The notes: generated by a model from the sequence alone, not told the origin. A DNA stretch of 64,000 bases from WYZ-LMO2 sp038731605 (GCA_038731605.1 JAVYQP010000004.1:1-64000); one strand, 5' to 3'. Positions 26,074 to 35,635 are shown, numbered from the stretch's first letter. Made by a program: numbers and translations.

Positions 26074-27380
26074 CTAAATATCTCCCCGATCTTGTCGAGA
26101 TCTTCCCAAGACGTGCTCAAAATTACCCGATCGTTGTCCATCAACTGCATGTCCGCATAGGGCAAGAGGCCCTTGTTCTCCCTCACAACAGCGATGACGA
26201 CTGCTTTCTCGGGCAAACTGAGCTCGGATATTCTTTTGCCCACAACTTTATCGCTTCTGACAACGACTTCGACTATCAAAGAGCCCCTTACCTCGGCTAA
26301 GGTCTTTACTTCGATCTTTTCCATCATCAACTGCTTCAGAACTTCGATGACCGTGATGCTTCGAGGATTTAGGACTTTGTCAACGCCTACCTTCTCGAAC
26401 ACCTCGACGTAGTCTCTGTTTTCGACTTTCGCAATAGCCTTCTTTGCGCCAAACCTTTTGCAGAGAAGAGAGATCATCAGGTTCTTCTCGTCGCTGTCTG
26501 TCATCGCCAGAATTGCGTCCGACTTCCCAACCTCCTCCTCCACAAGCATCTTCACGTTGAGGTAGTCTGCGTGTATCACCTTTATATCTTTGAACTTCTC
26601 GTTCAACTCTTCACACGCCTTCTTACTTGCACCAATTACCTTCACATTCACCCGGGTTTTGCTGAGAATCTCAACAATATAACTGCCGATGTATCCAGTT
26701 CCGAAGACAGTAACTCTCTTCACAGGAGGGGCACCAAAGACTTCTCTGAGTCTCCTTATCTCTGAACTCTTTCCGAGGATCTCTATTCTGTCCCCGGGCT
26801 CAATTTTTTCAATGCCCGGAGACAAAAGTTCACCATTCCTAAAAATAGACACGACGAGCGCTTCTGGAGGGAGCTTGATCTCGCTGAGACTGTGCCCAAC
26901 GAGGGGGGACTCCTCCGCAACCTGAACCTCTAAAAGCTCCATCTCCTCGCCAAGAGTTACAACGCCAAGGGCAGGAAGTAGCCCCGCAACCCTCACAGCT
27001 TCTTGTGCAAGCGCCAAAGATGGACAAACGACTACATCAAACCCGAGGGGGTGGAATTTGACCACCGGCGATTCCGTGTATTCTGGGTTCTCTATTCTCA
27101 CAAAGGTTTTCTTAGCCCCGAGTCTTTTCGCAGTCAGGGCGGAGATTAGATTAACCTCGTCATTACCCGTCACCGCCAAGAAGTAATCCGCCTTCTCCAC
27201 CTTAGCCTCTTTCAGAACTTTCAGATTTCCCGCGTTACCTCGAATCGTTATTACGTCGAGCTCTGCGAAGCGTTCCAGCTTATCTTTGTCCTTGTCTATT
27301 ACGTAGACATCGTTTTTCTCACAAAGAGATTCTGCTAACTCATAGCCAACTTCTCCTGCCCCTGCGATCACTATTTGCAT
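26070..27380 (-). CDS. trkA: Trk potassium uptake regulator TrkA, two RCK repeats
   Basis: TrkA binds NAD(H) and nucleotides and gates TrkH from the cytoplasmic face. The protein holds two RCK_N Rossmann domains. The first starts at residue 1 with MQIVIAGAGEVGYELAESL; the second starts near 215 with VTVFGTGYIGSYIVEIL. Each is followed by an RCK_C domain (for example VGHSLSEIKLPPEALVV and VGKRISELSLPEKAVVI). The 436 residues match the duplicated TrkA form. It overlaps trkH by four bases and the tatC end by 41 bases. Confidence 0.94.
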   Translation of the reverse strand: MQIVIAGAGEVGYELAESLCEKNDVYVIDKDKDKLERFAELDVITIRGNAGNLKVLKEAKVEKADYFLAVTGNDEVNLISALTAKRLGAKKTFVRIENPEYTESPVVKFHPLGFDVVVCPSLALAQEAVRVAGLLPALGVVTLGEEMELLEVQVAEESPLVGHSLSEIKLPPEALVVSIFRNGELLSPGIEKIEPGDRIEILGKSSEIRRLREVFGAPPVKRVTVFGTGYIGSYIVEILSKTRVNVKVIGASKKACEELNEKFKDIKVIHADYLNVKMLVEEEVGKSDAILAMTDSDEKNLMISLLCKRFGAKKAIAKVENRDYVEVFEKVGVDKVLNPRSITVIEVLKQLMMEKIEVKTLAEVRGSLIVEVVVRSDKVVGKRISELSLPEKAVVIAVVRENKGLLPYADMQLMDNDRVILSTSWEDLDKIGEIFR

Positions 27381-28107
27381 TATCTCTCACTTTTTTTGAA
27401 TGTTTATATCTTTTACTCATTCCAACGAGCAAAAGACCGAATTCAAACATCGCCCCAAAGAGGAACAGAACCAAGATCTGGCTTATCCCACCTAAGTTTG
27501 TGGGTGAGTTGAGTATCAACATCGCAATGAGCAAATAAATCGGAATCCTTAGTTTTTTCATCGTTCCATAGTCCACGATTTTAAAGCGATCGAGCAGATA
27601 AACCGCCAAAGGGATTTGAAGCGAAATCGCAAAGAAGAAGGCGATGTTGACTGCGTTTCCAAGTGTTCTCCCGACCGAGAAAAACTCCTCCCCGTAGGAG
27701 AACTTATAGAGAAACGGAACGAGGAACTTGAAGGCAAATATTATCCCAAACAGAAAAACAAGGTAACTTGGGATCAAAACAGCTTTCAGAAACTTCCTCT
27801 CGTTCTCATACAGCCCGGGCTTAGCGAAGAGATATAGCTCGAGCATCAAGTAGGGATAGATCAAGATGAGCGTGAAGATTAGGGAGAGCGATAAGTTGAG
27901 AAGAATCCACTCCATTACGCTGAAGGCGAACATCTCTTCGCCAACGAGCTCACCCCAAAGCAATTTTATGATCTTTGGCGAAAAAATAAACATGATCGGC
28001 ATAAGAACCAAGAGCAAGATCAAGACTCTCTTAACTCTGCTCCTGAGTTCCGCAAGATGCTCCGATAGGCTCTGCTCTTTATCCTCCACAAAATAACTTG
28101 TAGACAA
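27340..28107 (-). CDS. tatC: Sec-independent protein translocase TatC
   Basis: TatC recognises twin-arginine signal peptides and, with TatA, exports folded proteins. The 255 residues have about six membrane helices. The conserved cytoplasmic start is LSEHLAELRSRVKRVL, and the loop glutamate region is YLFAKPGLYENERKFLK. The FEFGLLLVGM segment in the last helix is typical. A long basic tail (SKRYKHSKKVRDNANSDRR) lies in the overlap with trkA. No tatA is adjacent. Its linkage with potassium uptake genes is likely transcriptional only. Confidence 0.9.
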   Translation of the reverse strand: MSTSYFVEDKEQSLSEHLAELRSRVKRVLILLLVLMPIMFIFSPKIIKLLWGELVGEEMFAFSVMEWILLNLSLSLIFTLILIYPYLMLELYLFAKPGLYENERKFLKAVLIPSYLVFLFGIIFAFKFLVPFLYKFSYGEEFFSVGRTLGNAVNIAFFFAISLQIPLAVYLLDRFKIVDYGTMKKLRIPIYLLIAMLILNSPTNLGGISQILVLFLFGAMFEFGLLLVGMSKRYKHSKKVRDNANSDRRGRRSWL

Positions 28108-28142
28108 AATTTAAGGTGTTTTTGGCAGAATTTAAAATAATT

Positions 28143-28328
28143 TTAACTCTTGACGCCGAGTATTGACTTCGGAGACCTCTTTATCCTCCTTCTTTTCTTG
28201 CCCTCTGAAGTGAACTTCTGATTCGGTCCGGGTTTCTTGTAGTTCTGCCACTTCGTCGGAACTAAGCGATACTCGTTGCTGTTCCTTTTCTTGATCTTTA
28301 TCCAGGTTACACTTCCTGTCTTCCCCAT
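28143..28328 (-). CDS. Small basic DUF5350-like protein
   Basis: The ATG at 28328 gives a 61-residue, very basic protein starting MGKTGSVTWIKIKKRN and containing VPTKWQNYKKPGPNQKF and GKKRRRIKRSP. It resembles the small conserved euryarchaeal family DUF5350, whose function I do not know. The charge suggests RNA or ribosome binding. An in-frame start at 28376 would add 16 residues without family character. The gene is single, divergent from a radical SAM gene, with about 80 bases between the two starts. Confidence 0.65.
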   Translation of the reverse strand: MGKTGSVTWIKIKKRNSNEYRLVPTKWQNYKKPGPNQKFTSEGKKRRRIKRSPKSILGVKS

Positions 28329-28410
28329 TGCCTTTTCGTTACGATCGCATTTTAAAAACTTTACCCTCCCAAGCACAAGGAATATATGCAGTTTTTACTT
28401 CATACCTACC

Positions 28411-29871
28411 ATGGAAATAGTTCTCACCGCTGAACGTTGTCTCATGAGCAACTACCATGGAGCACTGTTCCTCGGATTCATGGGCTGTGCACCGAAAAAT
28501 CTGATACCTTCTCCCCTATTCTTCAGGTTCGTATGTCCTCCCGTCAGAATGGACAACAAGGGTGCAATAATCGCTCCAAATGGCACGAGGAAGATCGAAG
28601 CAGCTTTAATCGAAAATGGCTTTGAAGTCATCGTCGTTCCGCCAGAGAAGATCGAGAAGTTCGCAAAGAATGCAAAGGCTGTTGGGATCACAACGAACGA
28701 CCCCCTCGGCTTGGGACCTGCGTCGAGCACGTTCTCCGGGAAATATGGGCTCGTGAAGGAGGAGTCTTACAACGTTTTCTGTTTCAAGAGGCTCGTGCAG
28801 AGACTAAACGAGGTGAGCGATGCGAAGATCGTCGTTGGCGGTGCGGGAGCTTGGCAGTTGGCGGACGAGAAGATAATGGACGAGCTCGGAATAGATGTTG
28901 TTGTGGTTGGCGAAGGGGAGAAAATTGCCCCTGAGATATTTGGGAAGATTTTGAAAGGTGAAGAGGTTCACGGGATTTTCTATGGCGACGTTGTCGAACA
29001 AATCCCAGTCAATCGCCGTGCTACAGTTGGTGGGATCGTTGAGATAGCAAGGGGTTGCGGAAGAGGATGCAAGTTCTGCCAGCCAACGCTTCAAAGGCTA
29101 AGGAGCAGACCTCTGGCGGATATAATCGAGGAGGTGAAGGTGAACGCAAAGTTGAACAAATTCGCTACCCTTCACGCTGAAGATGTGCTCAGATACAAGG
29201 CAAATGGATTAGAGGTGAACAAAGAAGAGGTCTTAAAGCTCTTCTCCGAAACTTCGAAGATCTGCAAAATTGGGATCAGCCACTTCTCGCTCGCAACTGT
29301 TGCGAAAGCTGAAAGCATAGTTTCGGAGATCTCTTCAATCCTTGGGATCCCAAGCAAAGACCAGCCCTGGCTCGCTGGGCAAACGGGGATCGAAACTGGA
29401 AGCCCAAAGCTTATCAAGGAGCACATGCCGGGGAAGGTTTTACCATTCAAAGCGGAGGAGTGGTGCGATGTGGTCGAAACAAGCTTCGGGATATGCGCCG
29501 ACAACCATTGGATTCCATGCGCAACCCTCATCATAGGGCTTCCCAACGAGACCGAGGAAGACGTATTGAGAACCATAGAGCTCCTTGAAAGGCTTAAGAA
29601 CTACAAGAGCTTAATCGTCCCGCTCTTCTTTGTCCCAGTTGGGACGATGAAAGCGATGAAGCACTTCTCGAGCGAGGATCTCAAGCATTACCACTGGGAG
29701 CTGATGATAACTTGCTGGAAGCACGACACGAAGTGGATGCGAGTTCTTGCAAACGAATACCTTGCGAAGATGCCGATCGTGAGCAGGTTCTTCCTCCAGA
29801 GATTCATAGACTGGGCGATCAAGGAAGGGGAGAAAAGAGTGGAGAAAATGCTTAGCGCAAAACTACACTGA
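28411..29871 (+). CDS. Radical SAM protein with N-terminal B12-binding-like domain
   Basis: The first 200 residues form a cobalamin-binding-like Rossmann domain (GAIIAPNGTRKIEAALIENG, TTNDPLGLGPASSTF, VVGGAGAWQLA). The radical SAM core follows with the cluster motif ARGCGRGCKFCQPT, then a TIM-barrel part containing SLATVAKAES and GQTGIETGSPKLIKEHMPG. It resembles a conserved archaeal family of unassigned radical SAM enzymes (MJ0865-like). The substrate is unknown. The ATG at 28411 follows a TATA-like AATATATG about 25 nt upstream. A long in-frame upstream extension from 28276 overlaps the divergent gene and is rejected. The end overlaps tyrS by nine bases. Confidence 0.82.
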   Translation: MEIVLTAERCLMSNYHGALFLGFMGCAPKNLIPSPLFFRFVCPPVRMDNKGAIIAPNGTRKIEAALIENGFEVIVVPPEKIEKFAKNAKAVGITTNDPLGLGPASSTFSGKYGLVKEESYNVFCFKRLVQRLNEVSDAKIVVGGAGAWQLADEKIMDELGIDVVVVGEGEKIAPEIFGKILKGEEVHGIFYGDVVEQIPVNRRATVGGIVEIARGCGRGCKFCQPTLQRLRSRPLADIIEEVKVNAKLNKFATLHAEDVLRYKANGLEVNKEEVLKLFSETSKICKIGISHFSLATVAKAESIVSEISSILGIPSKDQPWLAGQTGIETGSPKLIKEHMPGKVLPFKAEEWCDVVETSFGICADNHWIPCATLIIGLPNETEEDVLRTIELLERLKNYKSLIVPLFFVPVGTMKAMKHFSSEDLKHYHWELMITCWKHDTKWMRVLANEYLAKMPIVSRFFLQRFIDWAIKEGEKRVEKMLSAKLH

Positions 29872-30840
29872 TTCGAGCTTCAGAAGCTCTTTCCTCGCAT
29901 CTGCGAGCAGTTCGTTGAGATACTTGGAAACAGACCTCTTCAAATCCATCGGGTGTAGCTTCTTTGCTTTGAAGTCCTCGACTAAGGATTCGAAACTCGT
30001 GTATTCGATGTCTCCGCCGAACTTCGCATCTCTTTCGACCTTGAGCTTTTCGAACGCTGGAAAAACGTAGTGCTTCACGAGGTCGATTATCGGATTCCCC
30101 TCAACGATTCCCTGCGGGCAGTAGGCTTTCATTATCTTCCTCTCCACCTCCTCCTCGGAGTCACGCAGGGATATGTAGTTCCCCTTCGACTTGCTCATCT
30201 TCTCCCCATCAAGCCCTGCGATTATTGGCGTGTGAATACAAATCGGAGCCTTGTAGCCAATCGCAGGCAAGTTCTCCCTTGCGAGCATGTGTATCTTCCT
30301 TTGATCGATCCCACCGACTGCGACATCGACGTTCAGATAGGCTATGTCGAGCGCTTGCATCAGAGGGTAGATCATCTGAGAGACCATCGGGTCTTCCTTT
30401 CTCCTACTCACTTCATCCATGCTCCTTTTGGCTCTGTTGAGCGTCGTAATCCTTGCGAGTCTTAGAACGTCGAGCACGTAGTCTTCCTTGAGCTGGTAAT
30501 CGCTTCCAAGAACGAACTTCGCATTCTCCTTTTTCAGTCCAAATGCTATGAAGGTCTTCATGTTCCTCTCCGCAAGCTCTCTTATCTCCTCGAAAGTGCC
30601 CTTCTCGTTTAGGTATGCGTGAATGTCCGCCAGGAGAACGACTATCTCGAAACCCGCTTTCTGCAGATCTTTGAGCTTGTTAACCGTGATTAAATGCCCC
30701 AAATGAATTTCTCCGCTCGGCTCATAGCCCACATAAGCCCTTGGCTTCTCCTTTGTTTCGAGAAGTTGCCTAAGTTCCTCGAGCGTCACTATTTCTTCTG
30801 CATTCCTTGATATCAGCGCTATCTTCTCCTCGAGATCCAT
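29863..30840 (-). CDS. tyrS: Tyrosyl-tRNA synthetase, archaeal type
   Basis: Class I synthetase charging tRNA(Tyr). The HIGH motif is PSGEIHLGHLITVNKL and the KMSKS loop is DGEKMSKSKGNYI. The tyrosine pocket residues are in YVGYEP and in YPLMQALDIAYLNVDVAVGG. The 325 residues fit the compact archaeal/eukaryal enzyme lacking the bacterial S4 tail. A TATA-like AATTTAAAA lies near 30860. It is divergent from lysS with a 109-base AT-rich spacer carrying both promoters and no other gene. Confidence 0.95.
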   Translation of the reverse strand: MDLEEKIALISRNAEEIVTLEELRQLLETKEKPRAYVGYEPSGEIHLGHLITVNKLKDLQKAGFEIVVLLADIHAYLNEKGTFEEIRELAERNMKTFIAFGLKKENAKFVLGSDYQLKEDYVLDVLRLARITTLNRAKRSMDEVSRRKEDPMVSQMIYPLMQALDIAYLNVDVAVGGIDQRKIHMLARENLPAIGYKAPICIHTPIIAGLDGEKMSKSKGNYISLRDSEEEVERKIMKAYCPQGIVEGNPIIDLVKHYVFPAFEKLKVERDAKFGGDIEYTSFESLVEDFKAKKLHPMDLKRSVSKYLNELLADARKELLKLESV

Positions 30841-30949
30841 AGCGCTATTCTCCCAAGGTTTTTAAATTCTCTTGCCCAAATTCTACGAAGATTTAAAGTT
30901 ATTTTTTGAGCCTTAGCAAATTTAAAAAGTCGTTCTGCAACGCACTACT

Positions 30950-32431
30950 ATGCATTGGGCTGACGTCATCGCTTCGGAACTCATTGAAATTTCAAGCTTT
31001 CATCGCATAGCCACAGGTATTTCGCCTTCAGGACATATACACCTTGGAAATCTGAGAGAAATGGTTACTGCGGATGCAATAAGGAGAGCGTTAATCGATG
31101 CAGGTGGAAAAGCGGAGCTAATATACATTGCGGACGACATGGATCCCTTAAGGCGGAGATATCCTTTCCTCCCCGAGAAATACTCTGAATTCGTGGGAAT
31201 GCCTCTCTGCAACATCCCTGACCCCGATCCTTCAGGCTGTCACGAGAGCTACTCTGAGCACTTTTTACAGCCTTTCCTCGAGTCGCTCGAAGTCCTTGGG
31301 ATTCCAGTGGAGGTCAGAAGAGCGAGCGAGATGTATAGGCAAGGTCTATACGAGGATGCGATAAAAACTGCGCTGAAGAACAGCGATAAAGTTGCGCAGA
31401 TAATAAGAGAGGTTACGGGCAGAGAACTCGAAGAGGACTGGTATCCATTCATGCCAATCTGCGAGAAGTGCGGTAGGATAAACTCGACAAAAGTCACGGG
31501 TTTCGATGAGGAGTGGGTATACTACACGTGCAAATGCGGGAACTCGGGGAGAGCGAGTTACAAAGGCGGAGGAAAGCTTAGCTGGCGACTCGACTGGGTT
31601 GCGAGGTGGAAGATTCTAAGAATAACGTGCGAGCCATTCGGAAAAGACCACGCAGCTGCTGGTGGGAGCTACGACACCGGAAAAAGGCTCGCAAGAGAGG
31701 TCTTTGATTACCCGCCACCTTTCCCAGTTCCATACGAGTGGATCCATCTAAAAGGCGTTGGCGCAATGAAGAGCTCGAAGGGCATCGTCATACCAGTTAG
31801 GGAGCTCATCGATGCCCTACCGCCGGAGATCGTGAGATACATAATAATCAGGGCAAAACCCGAAAGGCACATCGAGTTCGACCCCGGCATCGGATTGCTC
31901 GAGATCATCGACGAGTTCGAGGAAAAGTTCAAGGAAAGGGATCGAAGTGTCCAGCTTAGCTTAGTTCACGAAGTGAAGTATTCCGATGTCCCGTTCAGGC
32001 ACCTTATCGTCGTTGGACAAATCGCAAACTGGGATTTGAGGAGAACGATCGAAATTTTGGAGAGAAATGGATACAGATCCGAAAACCTGAAGGAAGATGT
32101 GGAGAGAAGACTTGCGTATTGCAAAGTCTGGCTTGAAAAATACGCTCCAAAGACCTTGAAGTTCGAAATAATAAGCGGAAAAGTCGAGCTGAGCGAAGAA
32201 GAGAAGAAGTTCGTTGAAAGATACGCAGAAGAGCTCAGAGAAGAGATGGATGCGGAAACGATCCACAAGCTTGTCTACGAAGTTGCAAAGGAATGCGGAA
32301 TTGACGCAAACAAAGCTTTCAAGGCGATTTACAAAATCTTAGTTGGAAAAGACTACGGTCCACGGCTTGGTTACTTCATAAAGTCCTTAGGCGTCGATTG
32401 GGTGAAGAAGAGGTTCCATGAGGCGTATTGA
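30950..32431 (+). CDS. lysS: Lysyl-tRNA synthetase, class I
   Basis: This is the class I LysRS of most euryarchaea, unrelated to the class II enzyme of bacteria and eukaryotes. PSGHIHLGNLREMVTADAI is the HIGH-type motif, and GAMKSSKGIVIPVREL is the KMSKS equivalent. Between them are a zinc-binding segment CEKCGRINSTKV...CKCGNSG and the DHAAAGGSYDTGKRLA motif typical of the family. The 493 residues end in a helix-cage domain. A TATA-like AAATTTAAAA near 30917-30926 lies about 25 nt before the ATG. The last 14 bases overlap the next radical SAM gene. Confidence 0.96.
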   Translation: MHWADVIASELIEISSFHRIATGISPSGHIHLGNLREMVTADAIRRALIDAGGKAELIYIADDMDPLRRRYPFLPEKYSEFVGMPLCNIPDPDPSGCHESYSEHFLQPFLESLEVLGIPVEVRRASEMYRQGLYEDAIKTALKNSDKVAQIIREVTGRELEEDWYPFMPICEKCGRINSTKVTGFDEEWVYYTCKCGNSGRASYKGGGKLSWRLDWVARWKILRITCEPFGKDHAAAGGSYDTGKRLAREVFDYPPPFPVPYEWIHLKGVGAMKSSKGIVIPVRELIDALPPEIVRYIIIRAKPERHIEFDPGIGLLEIIDEFEEKFKERDRSVQLSLVHEVKYSDVPFRHLIVVGQIANWDLRRTIEILERNGYRSENLKEDVERRLAYCKVWLEKYAPKTLKFEIISGKVELSEEEKKFVERYAEELREEMDAETIHKLVYEVAKECGIDANKAFKAIYKILVGKDYGPRLGYFIKSLGVDWVKKRFHEAY

Positions 32432-33401
32432 GGCTGGAAGCTACTACAGCTACCTTCCCAAAGGATGCAAGCTTTGTAGAAGAGGTGCAAAGCTAACGCT
32501 GTTCATAACTGGGCTCTGCAAAAATTCCTGCTTCTATTGCCCAGTGTCGAAGCAGAAAATTGGAAAGGACGTAATCTTTGCGAACGAAAGAGAAGTAAAG
32601 AGTATCGACGACTTCTTTGCAGAGATCGAAGCGATGAGCGCAGAAGGGGTTGCAATAACTGGCGGGGAGCCTTTGCTCAGGGTTGAAAGGGTTATCGAGT
32701 TTGCAAAACTTTCGAAAGAGCTTGGGCTCCACGTTCACCTGTATACTTCGATTCCTGCACAGATAGATTTGCTTGAAAAAATAAACGTTGACGAGATCAG
32801 ATTTCACCCGCCAGAGCTTAGAGACGTGGAAAAATACGCAGATTCGATAAGGGATGCGAAGGATCTCGGCATCGACGCTGGATTCGAGATTCCAGCGATT
32901 GCTTTCGAAGCCAAGATCGTCGAAATCGTGAACGAGCTCGATGCCTTCCTAAACGTGAACCAGCTCGAGGCGAGCGAGAGCAACTGGTTCGCTTTGGAGG
33001 AGAGAGGCTTTAAAATCCAAGACTACTACGTGGAGACGTTCGAAGTTGTGAAACTCTACGAGAATGCGAGGAAGTTCCACTACTGCACTGCAAAGTTCAA
33101 GGACTCAGCACAGTTCAGAAGGAGGTTGATAAGAATGGCTATGAACCATCCGGACTTCTACTTGGTAACGAGGGACGGAACTTTGCTCTGCACGAGGATT
33201 GAGGGTAATCTCGATGTTGCGGAGAAAATCCTTAAAAAGGCAAGGGTCGAATACATACGCTTCGAGGACTGCATAGAAACGAGCTTGGAAGTTGCAGATG
33301 GCGATCTTAAAGAGGAGCTGAAATCACGTGGACTTAGGGTTGCGATCGCCGAAAGGTATCCGACTGTGAATAGAACGCTGATCGAGCTCACGTGGGTTTG
33401 A
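32418..33401 (+). CDS. Radical SAM protein, COG2108-like
   Basis: A 327-residue radical SAM enzyme. The cluster motif is GLCKNSCFYCPVS, and the SAM-binding GGEP motif is in AITGGEPLLRVER. An extra N-terminal pair of cysteines (PKGCKLCRRGAK) may bind another metal or cluster. The C-terminal part includes HYCTAKFKDSAQFRRR, conserved in this archaeal MoaA-related group. Function unknown; tRNA or cofactor modification are common jobs of such proteins. It overlaps lysS by 14 bases and is part of the run lysS to prf1, all on the plus strand with short overlaps. Confidence 0.8.
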   Translation: MRRIEAGSYYSYLPKGCKLCRRGAKLTLFITGLCKNSCFYCPVSKQKIGKDVIFANEREVKSIDDFFAEIEAMSAEGVAITGGEPLLRVERVIEFAKLSKELGLHVHLYTSIPAQIDLLEKINVDEIRFHPPELRDVEKYADSIRDAKDLGIDAGFEIPAIAFEAKIVEIVNELDAFLNVNQLEASESNWFALEERGFKIQDYYVETFEVVKLYENARKFHYCTAKFKDSAQFRRRLIRMAMNHPDFYLVTRDGTLLCTRIEGNLDVAEKILKKARVEYIRFEDCIETSLEVADGDLKEELKSRGLRVAIAERYPTVNRTLIELTWV

Positions 33402-33403
33402 GT

Positions 33404-33700
33404 ATGGAGGTCGAAAAGAGGATTAAGAACTATCTCCAGAAGGACAAAAGTGGATTGCGGAAGGAGCTACTTTTAATTCTGCTCGACGGAAAAAAGCACA
33501 CGAGCGAAGAGGTTTGCGAGATTTTAAGGAGCAAAGGTTTTGCGGTCACAAGGAAAAGGGTCTCTGCGATGCTTGGTGTCGTGAGCTCAAAGATCGGAAT
33601 CGTAAAAACCGAGCTTGGAGAGAGGAAAAAGTATTATATAAAGCCCGAATATGTCGAGCTTGTTGAAGAAGCTATCAAAGCCAGTTTACAAAATCTATGA
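33404..33700 (+). CDS. DUF2551-like winged-helix protein
   Basis: The ATG at 33404 gives 98 residues starting MEVEKRIKNYLQKDKSGLRK. The sequence predicts a winged helix: helices at LRKELLLILLDG and TSEEVCEILRSKG, a recognition helix at VTRKRVSAMLGVVSSKIG, then the beta-wing GERKKYYIKPEYVEL. It resembles the small archaeal family DUF2551 with no known role. DNA binding is inferred from the fold only. A GTG at 33392 is an in-frame alternative. The 3-prime end overlaps uppS by 50 bases. Confidence 0.7.
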   Translation: MEVEKRIKNYLQKDKSGLRKELLLILLDGKKHTSEEVCEILRSKGFAVTRKRVSAMLGVVSSKIGIVKTELGERKKYYIKPEYVELVEEAIKASLQNL

Positions 33701-34436
33701 AAAGAGGCTTGAGAGGTTCGTGCTAAAAAACGAGATCCCGAGGCACATAGCCATAATTATGGATGGAAACAGAAGGTTTGCAAGGAAACTCGGGCTCGAG
33801 GAGTCGCAGGGACACGAGTTTGGCTCAAAAAAGGCAGAAGAAGTCTTGGAATGGTGCTGGCAGTTGGGGGTCAAAATGCTAACTCTCTACGCCTTCTCAA
33901 CCGAGAACTTCAAGAGGAGCGAGGAGGAGAAGAGGAACATCTTCAGGATCTTCGAAAGAGAGCTTAAAAGACTCTTAACAGACAAGAAGACCTACGAAAG
34001 GGGGGTAAGGGTTAGGGTGGTTGGAAAAAGGGAGCTTCTCCCAGAAAAGCTTTTGAGGCTTGTTGAAGAGGTTGAAAAAGCCACTGAACCTCATGAAAAG
34101 TGCTTCCTCAACATAGCAATTGCGTATGGGGGAAGGCAAGAGTTAATAGATGCGACGAAGAAAATCGTAGAGAAGGTGATGAAGGGCGAACTCATGCCAT
34201 CACAGATCGACGAAAGGGTTGTTGAGGAGAATCTCTACAACGAGCATGAGCTATATGCGAAGGTGGACATAGTGATAAGGAGCGGTGGGGAGCAAAGGTT
34301 GTCGAACTTCCTTCCCTGGCAGACTACGAATAGCGTAGCCTATTTCTGCGATGTCTTCTGGCCGGAGTTTAGGAAAATAGATCTGTTGAGAGCGATAAGG
34401 GAGTGGCAGAGGAGGAGGGTATGTCAAAGAAGCTGA
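33651..34436 (+). CDS. uppS: Isoprenyl diphosphate synthase, cis type (UppS family)
   Basis: Cis-prenyltransferases add isopentenyl diphosphate units to make the long polyprenyl carrier, in archaea used as dolichol-type glycan carrier. The phosphate-binding start of the fold is HIAIIMDGNRRFARK, with the catalytic aspartate. The TLYAFSTENFKRSEEE motif and the C-terminal IRSGGEQRLSNFLPWQ motif are complete. The 261 residues match. Translation starts inside the preceding DUF2551 gene (50-base overlap) and ends 16 bases into prf1. Confidence 0.93.
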   Translation: MSSLLKKLSKPVYKIYEKRLERFVLKNEIPRHIAIIMDGNRRFARKLGLEESQGHEFGSKKAEEVLEWCWQLGVKMLTLYAFSTENFKRSEEEKRNIFRIFERELKRLLTDKKTYERGVRVRVVGKRELLPEKLLRLVEEVEKATEPHEKCFLNIAIAYGGRQELIDATKKIVEKVMKGELMPSQIDERVVEENLYNEHELYAKVDIVIRSGGEQRLSNFLPWQTTNSVAYFCDVFWPEFRKIDLLRAIREWQRRRVCQRS

Positions 34437-35635
34437 TGTATGAGTTTAAGAGAAAACTCGAAGAGCTCGATAGCTATCGCGGAAAAGGAACGGAGCTCAT
34501 AACTCTCTACATACCACCAGACAAGAACTTAGCGGACGTTGCAAACCAGCTTAGGGAAGAGCTAAGCCAAGCTTCGAACATAAAATCGAAGCAAACACGA
34601 ACGAACGTGATCACGGGACTCGAAGCGATTTTGAACCGATTGAAGCTATATAGAAAGCCACCCGAGCACGGTATGGTTATCCTGAGTGGTCTCGTCACGA
34701 TCGATGGAAAGGAGAAGCACATAACCGAGATAATCGAACCCCCCGAGCCCGTGCCACTATACAAGTATCACTGCGACTCAAAGTTCTACCTCGAGCCATT
34801 GAAGGACATGCTGAGAGAGAAAAAGGTCTACGGTCTGATCGTCATCGATCGAAGAGAGGCGACCATAGGTTTGCTGAAGGGGCGACGAATTGAGGTTCTT
34901 GACTACGACACGTCAATGGTTCCCGGGAAGCACAGGCAAGGCGGGCAGAGTAGCGTTAGGTTCGAAAGGCTCAGAGAGCTTGCAATCCACGAGTTCTACA
35001 AGAAGGTCGGAGAAATGGCGACGAACGCTTTCTTACCCCACAAGGACAAACTCGTCGGGATTCTCATCGGTGGTCCATCGCCGACAAAAGACGAGTTCTA
35101 TCAAGGCGAATACATGCACCACGAACTGCAGAGAAAAGTCCTCGGATTGTTCGACGTCGGATACACGAACGAGAGTGGACTTTACGAACTCGTGGACAAG
35201 GCGAAGGATTTGCTGTCTGAAGTCGACTTGGTCAGGGAAAAAGCGCTGATGAATCGTTTTCTATACGAGATCTCACGAGACGGGCTTGCTGTATACGGAG
35301 AAGAGGAGATAAGAAAGTATCTGGAGATCGGAGCGGTCGATACTTTACTGATCTCTGAAGATCTGAGATACGAGAGAGTCCGCTACCGCTGTCCGAGTTG
35401 CGGGGAGGAGAGAGTTGTGACGCTAAGGGATAAAGCGGTTTCAAAGCAGGTATGCGAAAAAGATGGCATTGAGATGGAGGAAGTTGAGAGGGTTGACGTC
35501 GTCCTCGAGCTATCCGAAGTTGCGGAGAGGATGGGCACAAAGGTCGAGTTCCTGTCCACTGAGACCGAGGAAGGAGAAGTTCTCCTGAAAGCCTTTGGCG
35601 GAATTGCGGGGATTCTGAGGTTTAAGCCCAAGTAA
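34421..35635 (+). CDS. prf1: Peptide chain release factor aRF1
   Basis: aRF1 recognises all three stop codons and triggers peptide release. The stop-codon reading loop NIKS is at residues 53-56 (SNIKSKQTRTNV). The GGQ motif that enters the peptidyl transferase centre is at 174-176 (KHRQGGQSSVRF). Domain 3 has a mini zinc ribbon starting at RYRCPSCGEERVV. The ATG at 34421 is preceded by the strong ribosome site GAGGAGGG; the upstream GTG at 34403 covers that site and is unlikely. The product has 404 residues. Its stop lies one base from the convergent DMT permease stop. Confidence 0.97.
   Translation: MSKKLMYEFKRKLEELDSYRGKGTELITLYIPPDKNLADVANQLREELSQASNIKSKQTRTNVITGLEAILNRLKLYRKPPEHGMVILSGLVTIDGKEKHITEIIEPPEPVPLYKYHCDSKFYLEPLKDMLREKKVYGLIVIDRREATIGLLKGRRIEVLDYDTSMVPGKHRQGGQSSVRFERLRELAIHEFYKKVGEMATNAFLPHKDKLVGILIGGPSPTKDEFYQGEYMHHELQRKVLGLFDVGYTNESGLYELVDKAKDLLSEVDLVREKALMNRFLYEISRDGLAVYGEEEIRKYLEIGAVDTLLISEDLRYERVRYRCPSCGEERVVTLRDKAVSKQVCEKDGIEMEEVERVDVVLELSEVAERMGTKVEFLSTETEEGEVLLKAFGGIAGILRFKPK

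Noticed and set aside
28276..28410. N-terminal extension of the radical SAM gene from 28276
   Set aside because: It overlaps the divergent DUF5350-like gene, and the family starts at the ATG at 28411 behind its own TATA-like box.
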